Assembly: GCF_042427745.1 (NCBI RefSeq)
Contig: NZ_JBHMFA010000009.1
DNA length: 64,000 nucleotides
Direction: 5' to 3' (one strand)
Source of the DNA: Algibacter miyuki
GTDB lineage: Bacteria; Bacteroidota; Bacteroidia; Flavobacteriales; Flavobacteriaceae
In this document: positions 31,147 to 39,824 of the stretch, one piece after another
Position numbering within the stretch: the first letter of the stretch is position 1
How the letters are laid out: every line of letters starts with the position of its first letter
Notes under the pieces: generated by a model
What the model saw: only the letters and a program-made list of their open reading frames with translations
Database searches by the model: none
Told to the model about the DNA's origin: nothing
Position numbers and translations under genes: made by a program

Positions 31147-32274
31147 ATGAAAGTTAATCAGATTTCCATAGACGAGAATAACTGGTCTGTGGGTTTAGAT
31201 GCAATAAATATTAGGCCAAGTGTCATATTGCTTTTTGTGTCACCCGAGTTTCCGTTTAGGCAAGAGTTTTTGTCTAAAGTAAATCTATGCTACCCAGATG
31301 CCATCATCATTGGTTGTTCTACTGCCGGGGAAATTTCAGACATTACAGTAAAAGATAAAACCATTTCTTTAACGGCTATTCAATTTGAAAAAACGACCTT
31401 GAAGTTGGTTTCTCTTGATGTGAAAAATAGCGAAGCATGTAAAAATACAGGTAAGGAAATAGGAGAAATGCTTTATAATAAAGACTTAAAACATGTTTTG
31501 GTTTTAAGTGACGGGCTTCTCCAAAATGATGTTGATTTGGTTTCAGGCTTAAAAAAAACTTTAAATAACGTTAGTGCTACAGGAGGTTTTGCTGGCGACG
31601 GCACAAATTTCAAAAAAACCTTCGTCATTAAAAATAATGAAATACTAGATAACACCGTTCTTGCTCTAGGTTTTTATGGCGATAGTATTCAAGTTGGTTA
31701 CGGCAGTAAAGGTGGCTGGGATAGTTTTGGTATTGAGCGTTTGGTTACTAAATCTCACAAAAATGTATTGTACGAACTTGATGGGCAGCCGGCATTAGAG
31801 CTTTATAAACGTTTATTGGGTGAAGATGCTAAAGATTTGCCAGGTTCAGGACTTTTATTTCCTTTTAAAATTAGAAGCGGGAAAAATGGCGTGCCGGTAG
31901 TTCGAGGTATTTCTGGAATCAATGAGGAAGACCAAAGTTTAACTTTTGGATCTAATATTCCGCAAGGCGCATATTTGCGTTTAATGAAAGGGAATCTAGA
32001 TCGTTTAATAAATGGTGCCGAAGAAGCTGCTACAGATGCTGTGCAAGGTTTTACAGAAGCGTCGAGTTTAGCGATATTAGTAAGTTGTGTGGGCAGGCGA
32101 TTGGTTTTAAGGCAACTCGTTGAAGAGGAAGTTGAGGTTGTAAAAGAGGTGGTAGGAAACGAAACAAGTATCACTGGGTTTTATTCGTATGGTGAAATTG
32201 CACCTGTGGATAAAGCAACATCTACTGAATTACATCATCAAACCATGACGGTTACAACCATTTCTGAATGTTAG
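31147..32274 (+). CDS. FIST domain sensor protein
   Basis: 375 aa, no TM segment. The FIST_N domain (about 25-200) includes LFVSPEFPFRQEFLSKVN, IIGCSTAGEISD and ATGGFAGDGTNFKKTFV. FIST_C (about 210-350) includes ELDGQPALELYKRLLGE, GSNIPQGAYLRLM and FSCVGR-like VSCVGRRLVLRQLVEEE, then TGFYSYGEIAP and a final TTISEC. FIST proteins are proposed small-molecule sensors of signal transduction systems. The gene overlaps the following hybrid kinase by 7 bp, so it probably reports to that kinase. Confidence 0.9.
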   Translation: MKVNQISIDENNWSVGLDAINIRPSVILLFVSPEFPFRQEFLSKVNLCYPDAIIIGCSTAGEISDITVKDKTISLTAIQFEKTTLKLVSLDVKNSEACKNTGKEIGEMLYNKDLKHVLVLSDGLLQNDVDLVSGLKKTLNNVSATGGFAGDGTNFKKTFVIKNNEILDNTVLALGFYGDSIQVGYGSKGGWDSFGIERLVTKSHKNVLYELDGQPALELYKRLLGEDAKDLPGSGLLFPFKIRSGKNGVPVVRGISGINEEDQSLTFGSNIPQGAYLRLMKGNLDRLINGAEEAATDAVQGFTEASSLAILVSCVGRRLVLRQLVEEEVEVVKEVVGNETSITGFYSYGEIAPVDKATSTELHHQTMTVTTISEC

Positions 32275-33986
32275 AAAAAGATTACCACAGGTTGTTGAGG
32301 CGTCAACTAAAAAAAGCAGGTTTACAAGATAGTGATAACCCCGAATTAATGGTGTTTTTAAATTCGGTAAACGCTGCATATAACAGCTTTGATAGAGATG
32401 TTAGTCATTTAGAAAATATTCTAGAATTTAGTTCTAAAGAGCTTTTCGAGTCAAATAAGAAATTAACGAACGAACGTGATACGTCTATTACCAAGTTAGG
32501 CCATGTGGTAGATAATATTGGAGGCATTATTTTTGAAACCGATGTTCACGGTAATTTTACATATTTAAATATTGCATGGGAAGAGTTTACTGGGCATAAA
32601 ATTAAAGACTCTTTAGGAAGAAATTTTAAAGAATTTGTATTAGAAAAGGATGTAGAAGAAACTGATGAGTACGCCGGATTTTTTGTTAAAAAACGAAGTT
32701 GTTTCATTTTTAAGGCGGTGCATAACGAGCAATTACTGTGGCTTGAATTAAATGCTAAACACTTTAGAAATATAGAGAATGAATCTTACGGATTCATAGG
32801 AAGTATAACCGATATAACCGATTTAAAAGAAGCTGAAATAAAACTGCAAAAAGCCAGTAACTCTAAAGATGAGTTTATTTCAACCATGTCTCACGAGATT
32901 AGAACGCCTTTAAATGCCGTTACGGGCTTAACTAATATTTTACTCATGGAAGATTATTTGCCTGAACAGGTAGAAAATCTTAAAGCATTAAAATATTCAG
33001 GAGAACATTTGCTGGGACTAATTAACGATTTATTAGATTTTGATAAAATAAAATCGGGCAAATTAAAAGTTCAAAAAAGAGATTTCAGCTTAACCTATTT
33101 TTTAGATAATATAAACTCGCAATTTACGCTACTCGCAGAAAAAAAGAACATCACTTTTGAAGTGGTAAAAGAAAATAAGATAAGTGATAATATTATTGGA
33201 GATAAGGTTATTCTTACTCAAATTATTAAAAATTTACTCAGCAACTCGTTTAAGTTTACCGAACAAGGTGGTGTTGCTCTTAAAGTAAAGGAAACAAGAT
33301 TAAGTGAAAATAGAATTAGTCTTGGGTTTTTTATTGTTGATACTGGCATTGGAATCTCTAAAAGTAAGCAGACCAGTATTTTTGATAGTTTTGTTCAAGC
33401 CAGTTCAGAAACCGCTGTTAAATATGGCGGTACGGGATTAGGTTTAACTATTTCGAAACGCTTATTAAAACTTCAAAATAGCGATTTAAAACTCATCAGT
33501 AAATTAGGTGAAGGGTCTACTTTTTTCTTCGCACTAGAATATGATGTAGATAAAAATAGCAATCAAACTGTTTTTGTCCCAGCGCCGTTAAAAACGGACT
33601 ATAAGGCATTGAATATAAATGTATTAGTCGCTGAAGATAATAAGATGAACGTGCTTATTATGAAACGTTTTTTTGCTAATTGGAAAATTAATTACACCAT
33701 TGCCGAAAACGGAGAGGAAGCTTTAAAGCACTTTAAGGGTGATAATTTTAATTTCGATTTGGTGTTAATGGATTTACAAATGCCTATTATGAATGGTTAT
33801 CAGGCCACTAAAATCATAAGAAGGCTTAAAGATCCAGTGAAATCCAATGTGCCTATTATTGCTTTAACGGCATTAGCTCAAATTGATATTAAAGAGAAAA
33901 CTAAAACACATAAAATGAATGGATTTATGGGTAAACCTTTTGATCCTGATCAATTGTATGCGCTTATAAAATCTTACAGCAGGTAA
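32268..33986 (+). CDS. PAS hybrid histidine kinase with receiver domain
   Basis: 572 aa, cytoplasmic. An N-terminal helical region, then a PAS domain at about 75-185 (VDNIGGIIFETDVHGNFTYLN, GFIGSITDITDLKEAE). The HisKA has SHEIRTPLNAVTGLTN with the phosphoacceptor His. The HATPase has N box NLLSNSFKFTEQG, G1 DTGIGISKSKQ and G2 YGGTGLGLTISKRLL. The receiver at about 450-570 has VLVAEDNKMN, DLVLMDLQMPIMNGY with the phosphoacceptor Asp, and MGKPFDPDQL. All catalytic elements are intact, unlike the paralogue at 13978. Translation is coupled to the FIST gene by overlap. No output regulator is adjacent. Confidence 0.93.
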   Translation: MLEKDYHRLLRRQLKKAGLQDSDNPELMVFLNSVNAAYNSFDRDVSHLENILEFSSKELFESNKKLTNERDTSITKLGHVVDNIGGIIFETDVHGNFTYLNIAWEEFTGHKIKDSLGRNFKEFVLEKDVEETDEYAGFFVKKRSCFIFKAVHNEQLLWLELNAKHFRNIENESYGFIGSITDITDLKEAEIKLQKASNSKDEFISTMSHEIRTPLNAVTGLTNILLMEDYLPEQVENLKALKYSGEHLLGLINDLLDFDKIKSGKLKVQKRDFSLTYFLDNINSQFTLLAEKKNITFEVVKENKISDNIIGDKVILTQIIKNLLSNSFKFTEQGGVALKVKETRLSENRISLGFFIVDTGIGISKSKQTSIFDSFVQASSETAVKYGGTGLGLTISKRLLKLQNSDLKLISKLGEGSTFFFALEYDVDKNSNQTVFVPAPLKTDYKALNINVLVAEDNKMNVLIMKRFFANWKINYTIAENGEEALKHFKGDNFNFDLVLMDLQMPIMNGYQATKIIRRLKDPVKSNVPIIALTALAQIDIKEKTKTHKMNGFMGKPFDPDQLYALIKSYSR

Positions 33987-34086
33987 TTTATAGGATAAAT
34001 AATACAAGTAAACCGTTAGTTATTTTAGACGCATTTTTTTATCATTCTGAAAAAGAAGAGTGGAAAAAAATATGTAGCTTTATCAA

Positions 34087-34785
34087 ATGGCGGAAAAACA
34101 AAAGGCGTTTTCAATTAAAGATTGGAGTCAAGACGATCAACCTCGCGAAAAATTATTATACAAAGGAAAAGCGGCATTAAGCGATGCTGAACTTGTTGCT
34201 ATATTAATAGGTTCGGGCAATCGTGAGGAAAATGCCGTGGCCTTATGTAAACGCATATTTTCGAGTGTAAATCATAATTTAAGTGCTTTAGGCAGGTTAT
34301 CCATAAAGCAACTTATGGCATTTAAAGGCATTGGAGAAGCGAAAGCCATAACAATTATAGCTGCTATGGAATTAGGCCGACGCAGACGGGGAGAAGAGGC
34401 TCTGGAAAAAATGAAAATAACCTCTAGTAAATCGGTTTTCGAGCTCATGCAACCAGAAATAGGAGAACTTGAGCATGAAGAGTTTTGGATTATTTACTTA
34501 AATAACTCGAATAAAGTTATTCAGAAAAACCAATTGAGTAAAGGCGGCATTACCGGAACGCTCGTAGATGTTCGCTTAGTTTTAAAAACCGCGTTGGAAG
34601 TTGGTGCTGTAGGGCTAATTTTAGCCCATAATCATCCGTCTGGAGCTTTAAACCCGAGTGAAGCCGATAAAAATATTACGCAAAAATTAAAAATTGCAGC
34701 ACAAAGTTTAGATATAAAAGTGCTAGATCACTTAATTATTACCGAAAAAGCATACTTTAGTTTTGCCGATGAAAATGTATTATAA
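34087..34785 (+). CDS. radC: RadC family protein (JAB/MPN domain)
   Basis: 232 aa. An N-terminal helical UPF0758 part (DDQPREKLLYKGKAALSDAELVAILIGSG) with a helix-hairpin-helix (LMAFKGIGEAKAITIIAAMELGRR), then the JAB1/MPN domain. The metal motif is HNHPSGALNPSEAD preceded by the conserved Glu in EEFWIIYLN. Its precise role is unsettled, and the old DNA-repair assignment is doubted. Full length. Confidence 0.92.
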   Translation: MAEKQKAFSIKDWSQDDQPREKLLYKGKAALSDAELVAILIGSGNREENAVALCKRIFSSVNHNLSALGRLSIKQLMAFKGIGEAKAITIIAAMELGRRRRGEEALEKMKITSSKSVFELMQPEIGELEHEEFWIIYLNNSNKVIQKNQLSKGGITGTLVDVRLVLKTALEVGAVGLILAHNHPSGALNPSEADKNITQKLKIAAQSLDIKVLDHLIITEKAYFSFADENVL

Positions 34786-34895
34786 TTTAACGCTTAGAAG
34801 TTGAATATTATTAACCTTTTCTTTAGATACCATATTCGGAAAATGTACGTTTTAAACGTCAAATTTCAATAGTGTTTTAGCCATTAAAAAAAGTT

Positions 34896-36200
34896 ATGCT
34901 ACTAGTTTATACACATAAAATTTCACCACGATTAAATTATGTTTTCAAACATATTTGTACCCGTGTTTTAGGAATAGAAGTCGCCTTTACTACAAAAATC
35001 GAAAAATTTATAGCGCACGATAATATTAAAATGTCTTACACCAAACAGCAGCTTGGTAGTGAGTTTTTTATAAAAAGTAACGATTTATTATTCGAGCAAG
35101 GCCTTAATGATATCGATATTAATATCATGGAATGGGGGCAAACCAAAGGCTTTTTTTTCAATGGAGATAAAAGCGCTATGCCCTTCGATATTTTTGCAGC
35201 TTCATTTTATTTGCTCTCGCGTTACGAAGAGTATTTGCCACAGGTAAAAGATGAGTTTGGAAGGTTTGTAGCAACCGAAAGTTTAGCTTATAAGCACAAA
35301 TTTTTAAAGCAACCCGTTGTCGATATTTGGGCGTATAAGTTTAAAGCAGCTTTACAAAAACAATTTCCAGATTTTCAGTTTCCAGAAAAATCATATCGTA
35401 TAAAACCTATTATAGATGTGCCTAGCGCTTATCACTATAGACTAAATGGAGTTATGCGCACTGTTGGTGGTGTTTTAAAAGATGTGTTTACGCTAAGATT
35501 TAAAGGTCTTTACAATCGTTTTATGGTGCTTATGCGCTTTAAACACGATCCGTTTGATACTTTTAAATACTTTATCAATAAACAAAAACAAACCAAATTT
35601 AAGTTTGTATTTTTCTTTTTGTTAGGTGAATATTCAACCTATGATAAAGGCACAAATCCAAATAGTAAAGGGTTTATTTCTCTCATAAAACATATTGGAG
35701 ATTATAGCGATGTGGGACTAAAAGTGTCGTTTTTTGCACTTGATGATGCCGCTATCCTGAAAAAGGAAAAAACGAAAATGGAAGAGATTATTAATAAGCC
35801 GTTAAAAGCGTCTAGACAATCGTTTTCTAAACTTAATTTACCAGAAACCTATCGGAATTTAATAGAACTCAACGTGCAAGAAGATTACACCATGGGATAT
35901 GTTAACGAAATAGGCTTTAGAGCCGGCTCGTGTACACCATTTTTGTTTTACGACTTAGACTACGAAGTGCAAACGCCATTAAAAATTTACCCGTACCATG
36001 TTATGGATTTTGCTTTACTGAAACACAAATCGCTCCTAGATAAAAGGCGCGTGTTAAATAATATTATAAATGAAGTAAAACAGGTTAATGGCGAATTTAC
36101 TCCTGTTTTTCATAATTATACATTGAGCGATAATATGAGATGGACGGGCTTTAAAGAATTATTTAATCTTATTTTAGAATCTGTTACCGATGAAAATTAA
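34896..36200 (+). CDS. Polysaccharide deacetylase-like protein with DUF7033-type N-terminus
   Basis: 434 aa. The N-terminal half (MLLVYTHKISPRLNYVFKHI through ASFYLLSRYEEYLPQVKDEFGRF) matches the Bacteroidota DUF7033 domain. The C-terminal half resembles a NodB/polysaccharide deacetylase fold, including IIDVPSAYHYRL, a GEYSTYDKG segment, GFRAGSCTPFLFYDLDYE and PVFHNYTLSDNMRW. The usual TFDDG Asp pair is not clearly present. It may act on an exported glycan or be an inactive relative. It overlaps yjjG by 11 bp. Confidence 0.7.
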   Translation: MLLVYTHKISPRLNYVFKHICTRVLGIEVAFTTKIEKFIAHDNIKMSYTKQQLGSEFFIKSNDLLFEQGLNDIDINIMEWGQTKGFFFNGDKSAMPFDIFAASFYLLSRYEEYLPQVKDEFGRFVATESLAYKHKFLKQPVVDIWAYKFKAALQKQFPDFQFPEKSYRIKPIIDVPSAYHYRLNGVMRTVGGVLKDVFTLRFKGLYNRFMVLMRFKHDPFDTFKYFINKQKQTKFKFVFFFLLGEYSTYDKGTNPNSKGFISLIKHIGDYSDVGLKVSFFALDDAAILKKEKTKMEEIINKPLKASRQSFSKLNLPETYRNLIELNVQEDYTMGYVNEIGFRAGSCTPFLFYDLDYEVQTPLKIYPYHVMDFALLKHKSLLDKRRVLNNIINEVKQVNGEFTPVFHNYTLSDNMRWTGFKELFNLILESVTDEN

Positions 36201-36879
36201 AAATATAACCGATGTGTTTTTCGATTTAGATCATACCCTTTGGGATTTCGATAAAAACTCAGCCCTCACCTTCGAAAAAATATTTGAAATAAATACCTTA
36301 GACTTTGATATTCAAGTGTTTTTGAAACATTATGTTCCTATAAATTTTAAGTATTGGAAATTGTACAGAGAAGACCAAGTAACTAAAGAAGATTTGCGAT
36401 TTGGCAGGCTGAATGATACCTTTTTAGAAATGGACGTCCAAGTAGATCCAAACTTAATTAATAAACTGTCGGATGATTATATCATTCATTTAAGCAGTTT
36501 TAATCATTTATTTGAAAACACATTTGAAACTTTAGACTATTTAAAATCAAAGTATAAACTTCATATTATAACCAACGGATTTGATGAGGTTCAGCATAAA
36601 AAAATGTCGAAATCTAATATTTTACATTATTTTGAAACCGTAACAAATTCCGAAATGGTTGGAGTAAAAAAGCCAAACCCTAAAATTTTCAATTATGCCT
36701 TAGAAACCGCCAAAGTAAAGGCAGAACAAAGCATCATGATTGGCGATAGTTATGAAGCTGATATTCTTGGCGCTCAAAACATAGGCATGGAAGTTCTTTT
36801 TTTTGATATAAATAACATAACTTTAGATCGTAATATTATTCAAATAGATAATCTCGCGAGTATAAAAAATTACTTGTAA
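36190..36879 (+). CDS. yjjG: YjjG-type HAD nucleotidase
   Basis: 229 aa HAD-superfamily phosphatase. Motif I is VFFDLDHTLWDFDKNS with the nucleophile and acid/base Asp pair, motif II is LHIITNGFDEVQHKKM, and motif III/IV is VGVKKPNPKIFNYALE with MIGDSYEADILGAQNIGME. YjjG enzymes dephosphorylate non-canonical pyrimidine nucleotides (house-cleaning). The start overlaps the preceding gene by 11 bp. Confidence 0.88.
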   Translation: MKIKNITDVFFDLDHTLWDFDKNSALTFEKIFEINTLDFDIQVFLKHYVPINFKYWKLYREDQVTKEDLRFGRLNDTFLEMDVQVDPNLINKLSDDYIIHLSSFNHLFENTFETLDYLKSKYKLHIITNGFDEVQHKKMSKSNILHYFETVTNSEMVGVKKPNPKIFNYALETAKVKAEQSIMIGDSYEADILGAQNIGMEVLFFDINNITLDRNIIQIDNLASIKNYL

Positions 36880-36922
36880 GCTCAAATTATAATAAAAACT
36901 GCATAAATAACGTTGAACATTA

Positions 36923-37486
36923 ATGATAAAACGTATTCTTTTTAAAATATGTCTAGGCTTTACATTGAGTTCGCTGCTGTTTGCATGTACTGAAGAAATT
37001 GATTTCGATCAGGCTGAAGATTTAGTTATTAAACCTGTAGTATCTGCAAGCCTTGCTTATTTTGATGAACCCGCAACTCAGTTTTTTGTTGCAGGTACCG
37101 AAGTGACTAGTGTTCAAGATTTTGTTTCCGTAGAATTTTTTAATAACGAATTTGTAGTCGATAATGTAGAAAAAGCCGAGTTGGTTTTCGAAACTAAAAA
37201 CACCATCAATAGAACTTTTGAATTACAAATCGATTTTTTAGATGCTTCAGGCCGCGTGCAACATAGTTTTATTGTAAGGGAAGATGCTTCCGGAGATAAT
37301 GCGGACGAAATATCAACCCATACCGAAGTTTTTGAAAACGGGACCTTAAACGCCTTAAAACGAACAACCCAAATGGTGTTTACGCTGCGAATGTTACCTG
37401 GTGAACCGCTTACGGCAAATACCCCAGGGCGTGTTGAGTATAAATCTTACGCTGCATTTTATCTTAATTTAAACCAGGAAGGATGA
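36923..37486 (+). CDS. Hypothetical lipoprotein
   Basis: 187 aa. MIKRILFKICLGFTLSSLLFACTEE is a lipoprotein signal with Cys at about 22. The rest is a beta-rich periplasmic or outer-membrane domain with no recognised family (LVFETKNTINRTFELQIDFLD, TQMVFTLRMLPGEPL). It is followed with a 4-bp overlap by a DUF5723-like barrel protein, and the pair recurs beside yjjG in related genomes to my recollection. A shared envelope role is inferred. Confidence 0.65.
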   Translation: MIKRILFKICLGFTLSSLLFACTEEIDFDQAEDLVIKPVVSASLAYFDEPATQFFVAGTEVTSVQDFVSVEFFNNEFVVDNVEKAELVFETKNTINRTFELQIDFLDASGRVQHSFIVREDASGDNADEISTHTEVFENGTLNALKRTTQMVFTLRMLPGEPLTANTPGRVEYKSYAAFYLNLNQEG

Positions 37487-38898
37487 AGCGTATTCAAATA
37501 TTTATGCTTTTATTGGGGGTAAGTTTGTTTTCGTTTTCGCAGAACAAGCAATTACTTTATGGGTTTTCTGAAATTCCGCAAGCACTCATGCTAAACCCTG
37601 GCGGGGAAGTAACCAACGATTGGTATGTTGGTGTACCGTTGTTATCACATATTCATTTTAATTATGGCGCTACGGCAAGTACGGCTTATGATATTTTTGA
37701 GGATAATAATGTTGATTTTAATGTGAAACTTCGGAATGCGATTAGTGGTATGGAATCTACCGATTTCTATAGTATAAATCAACAATTAGAAATTTTTTCT
37801 GGCGGATTTGCCTTCGGAAATAGGTTTGAAAAAAATGAGTATATTAGTTTTGGACTATATCAAGAGCTAGATTTTATATTATATTTCCCTAAAGACTTTG
37901 CTGTTTTGGCATTGGAAGGCAATCAAAATAATATTAATAGATTATTTAAAGCAAGCGATTTAAATGTTGCTGCCGATATGGTTTCGGTTTTTCATTTAGG
38001 ATACAACAAAAAAGTAAACGATAAATTCACTTTCGGAGCGCGCGGAAAAATTTATTCTAGCATTGCTAACGTGAGATCTACAAAAAACAAAGGTGGTTTT
38101 TATACCGAACCGGGACAGAATAATATTTATAATCATGTTTTCGATTTGGATATGGAGGTCAATACTTCGGGAATAGCTAGTTTGCTTGATGATGAAAACT
38201 CCGATGCTAGTAATGATATTAGCACGTTGCAGAAACGCGTATTATTTGGTGGTAACTTAGGTTTAGGGCTCGATTTAGGTTTTACCTATAAGTTAAATGA
38301 TCAATGGGATTTCGATGCTAGTGTGTTAGATGTTGGTTTTATAAGTCATACGAAAGATGTAGAAAATCACGTGTTAAATGGACGCTATGAATATGAAGGA
38401 CTAAACCCGCTTTTTCCGCAAGCACGAGAAGGTGAATCGGCAGATGATTATTGGAGCAATATTGAAGAAGATTTAGAAGATGTTTTTCAAGTAGATAGTA
38501 CCACAACCAAATATACTACATGGCGACCTGTAAAGTTTAATGCCTCTTTAAATTATGCTTTTGGTGAAAAACAAAGCGAATCTTGTTATTGCACCGATGA
38601 CGAAACAGGTTATTTAAATGCTGTTGGTTTACAACTTTTTAGCATGAGTAGACCTAAGCAACCTCAAGTGGCATTAACGGCTTATTATTACCGTCGTTTG
38701 TTTAATGGTTTGCGCTTTAAAGCCACGTACACAGTAGATTCGTATTCTTTTAATAATTTAGGACTTGGGATGTCGGCACATATTTGGGGAGCCCATTTTT
38801 ATGTTATGGCCGATAATTTATTACAATATAAAAATGTATATGATGCACAAAGTGTATCTTTACAATTAGGATTTAATTATATATTTAACAAAAAATGA
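37483..38898 (+). CDS. DUF5723-like outer-membrane protein
   Basis: 471 aa with signal peptide MKRIQIFMLLLGVSLFSFSQ. It is a predicted outer-membrane barrel: repeated amphipathic strands such as EYISFGLYQELDFILYFP, KFTFGARGKIYSSIANV, FGGNLGLGLDLGFTYKL and a terminal VSLQLGFNYIFNKK. The N-terminal NPGGEVTNDWYVGVPLLSHI resembles the DUF5723/PorV-like start. Gene ends overlap the lipoprotein before and the secreted protein after (4 bp each). Confidence 0.68.
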   Translation: MKRIQIFMLLLGVSLFSFSQNKQLLYGFSEIPQALMLNPGGEVTNDWYVGVPLLSHIHFNYGATASTAYDIFEDNNVDFNVKLRNAISGMESTDFYSINQQLEIFSGGFAFGNRFEKNEYISFGLYQELDFILYFPKDFAVLALEGNQNNINRLFKASDLNVAADMVSVFHLGYNKKVNDKFTFGARGKIYSSIANVRSTKNKGGFYTEPGQNNIYNHVFDLDMEVNTSGIASLLDDENSDASNDISTLQKRVLFGGNLGLGLDLGFTYKLNDQWDFDASVLDVGFISHTKDVENHVLNGRYEYEGLNPLFPQAREGESADDYWSNIEEDLEDVFQVDSTTTKYTTWRPVKFNASLNYAFGEKQSESCYCTDDETGYLNAVGLQLFSMSRPKQPQVALTAYYYRRLFNGLRFKATYTVDSYSFNNLGLGMSAHIWGAHFYVMADNLLQYKNVYDAQSVSLQLGFNYIFNKK

Positions 38899-39746
38899 AA
38901 ACCAGACTTTTAACCACTATTTTAGCCTGTTTCTTAGTAACAAGCGCATTCTCTCAAGCAGAATTAAACAACTACAAGTACATTATAGTTTCAAAAAAAT
39001 TCGATTTTCTCAAAGAAGCTAATCAATATCAATTAAACGATTTATCTAAGTTTTTATTCAATAAATACGGTTTTGAAGCTTTTGTTGAAGGCGAAACTTA
39101 TCCTGAAGATTTAATGAGAAACCGTTGTTTAGCCTTAGATGCCGATGTGAAAAAAGATCCGGGAATGTTTAAAACAAAGTTGACAGTAGAACTTTCGGAC
39201 TGTAATGATCATGTAGTTTATACTTCAGGAATAGGTGAAAGCCGTGAAAAGGAATATAAAACAGCTTATACAGAAGCTGTTCGAGGTGCCTTTGAATCTT
39301 TAGAAAGTTTGGACTATAAATACACGCCGAAAGCTGGGAACTCGGAAGTTTCAGCTCCAGTAGCTGCGGTAACACCAACATCATCTAAAGAAATTGAAAA
39401 ACTTAAAGAGGAAATTGAGGCGCTTAAAAAAGAAAAAGAAGCTGTTGTAGTAAAAGAAATTCCTGCGCCAGTTGAAACAATTGTAGAGGTAAAGGAAGAA
39501 GTTACAATGACTGCAACCGATGCAGCAACCGCATCGGGTGTGTTATATGCACAAGCTATAAAAAACGGATTTCAATTAGTAGATAGTACGCCAAAAGTAC
39601 TTTACAAAATGCATAACACCGGTTTAGAAGGTGTGTTTTTAGTAGAAAACCAATCGGCTATTATTTTTAAAAAAGGAGATAGCTGGTTTTTAGAGCAACA
39701 TGCCAACGGAACGATGAAATTATCAGCTTTAAATATTAAGTTTTAA
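38895..39746 (+). CDS. Secreted hypothetical protein with coiled-coil segment
   Basis: 283 aa. Signal peptide MKTRLLTTILACFLVTSAFSQ, an N-terminal globular domain (NYKYIIVSKKFDFLKEANQYQLNDLSKFLF), a Lys/Glu coiled-coil at about 158-180 (EIEKLKEEIEALKKEKEAV), and a C-terminal domain (LYAQAIKNGFQLVDSTPKVL, GVFLVENQSAIIFKKGDSWFLE). No family recognised. It is the last gene of the yjjG-lipoprotein-barrel run and ends at the bidirectional hairpin shared with rarA. Confidence 0.65.
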   Translation: MKTRLLTTILACFLVTSAFSQAELNNYKYIIVSKKFDFLKEANQYQLNDLSKFLFNKYGFEAFVEGETYPEDLMRNRCLALDADVKKDPGMFKTKLTVELSDCNDHVVYTSGIGESREKEYKTAYTEAVRGAFESLESLDYKYTPKAGNSEVSAPVAAVTPTSSKEIEKLKEEIEALKKEKEAVVVKEIPAPVETIVEVKEEVTMTATDAATASGVLYAQAIKNGFQLVDSTPKVLYKMHNTGLEGVFLVENQSAIIFKKGDSWFLEQHANGTMKLSALNIKF

Positions 39747-39781
39747 AGGTAATACGTTAGTTAACTTTTTAGAACTTTTAC

Positions 39782-39824
39782 ATACGGTTATTAAAAACAA
39801 AATACTTGTTTTTAATAACCGTAT
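39782..39824. terminator. Bidirectional terminator, 19-bp perfect hairpin overlapping the rarA 3' end
   Basis: Arms 39782-39800 and 39806-39824 are exact reverse complements around AATAC. The right arm includes the rarA stop and its last four codons. It sits between two convergent genes and has A/T-rich stem ends, so it can serve both. Confidence 0.75.
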
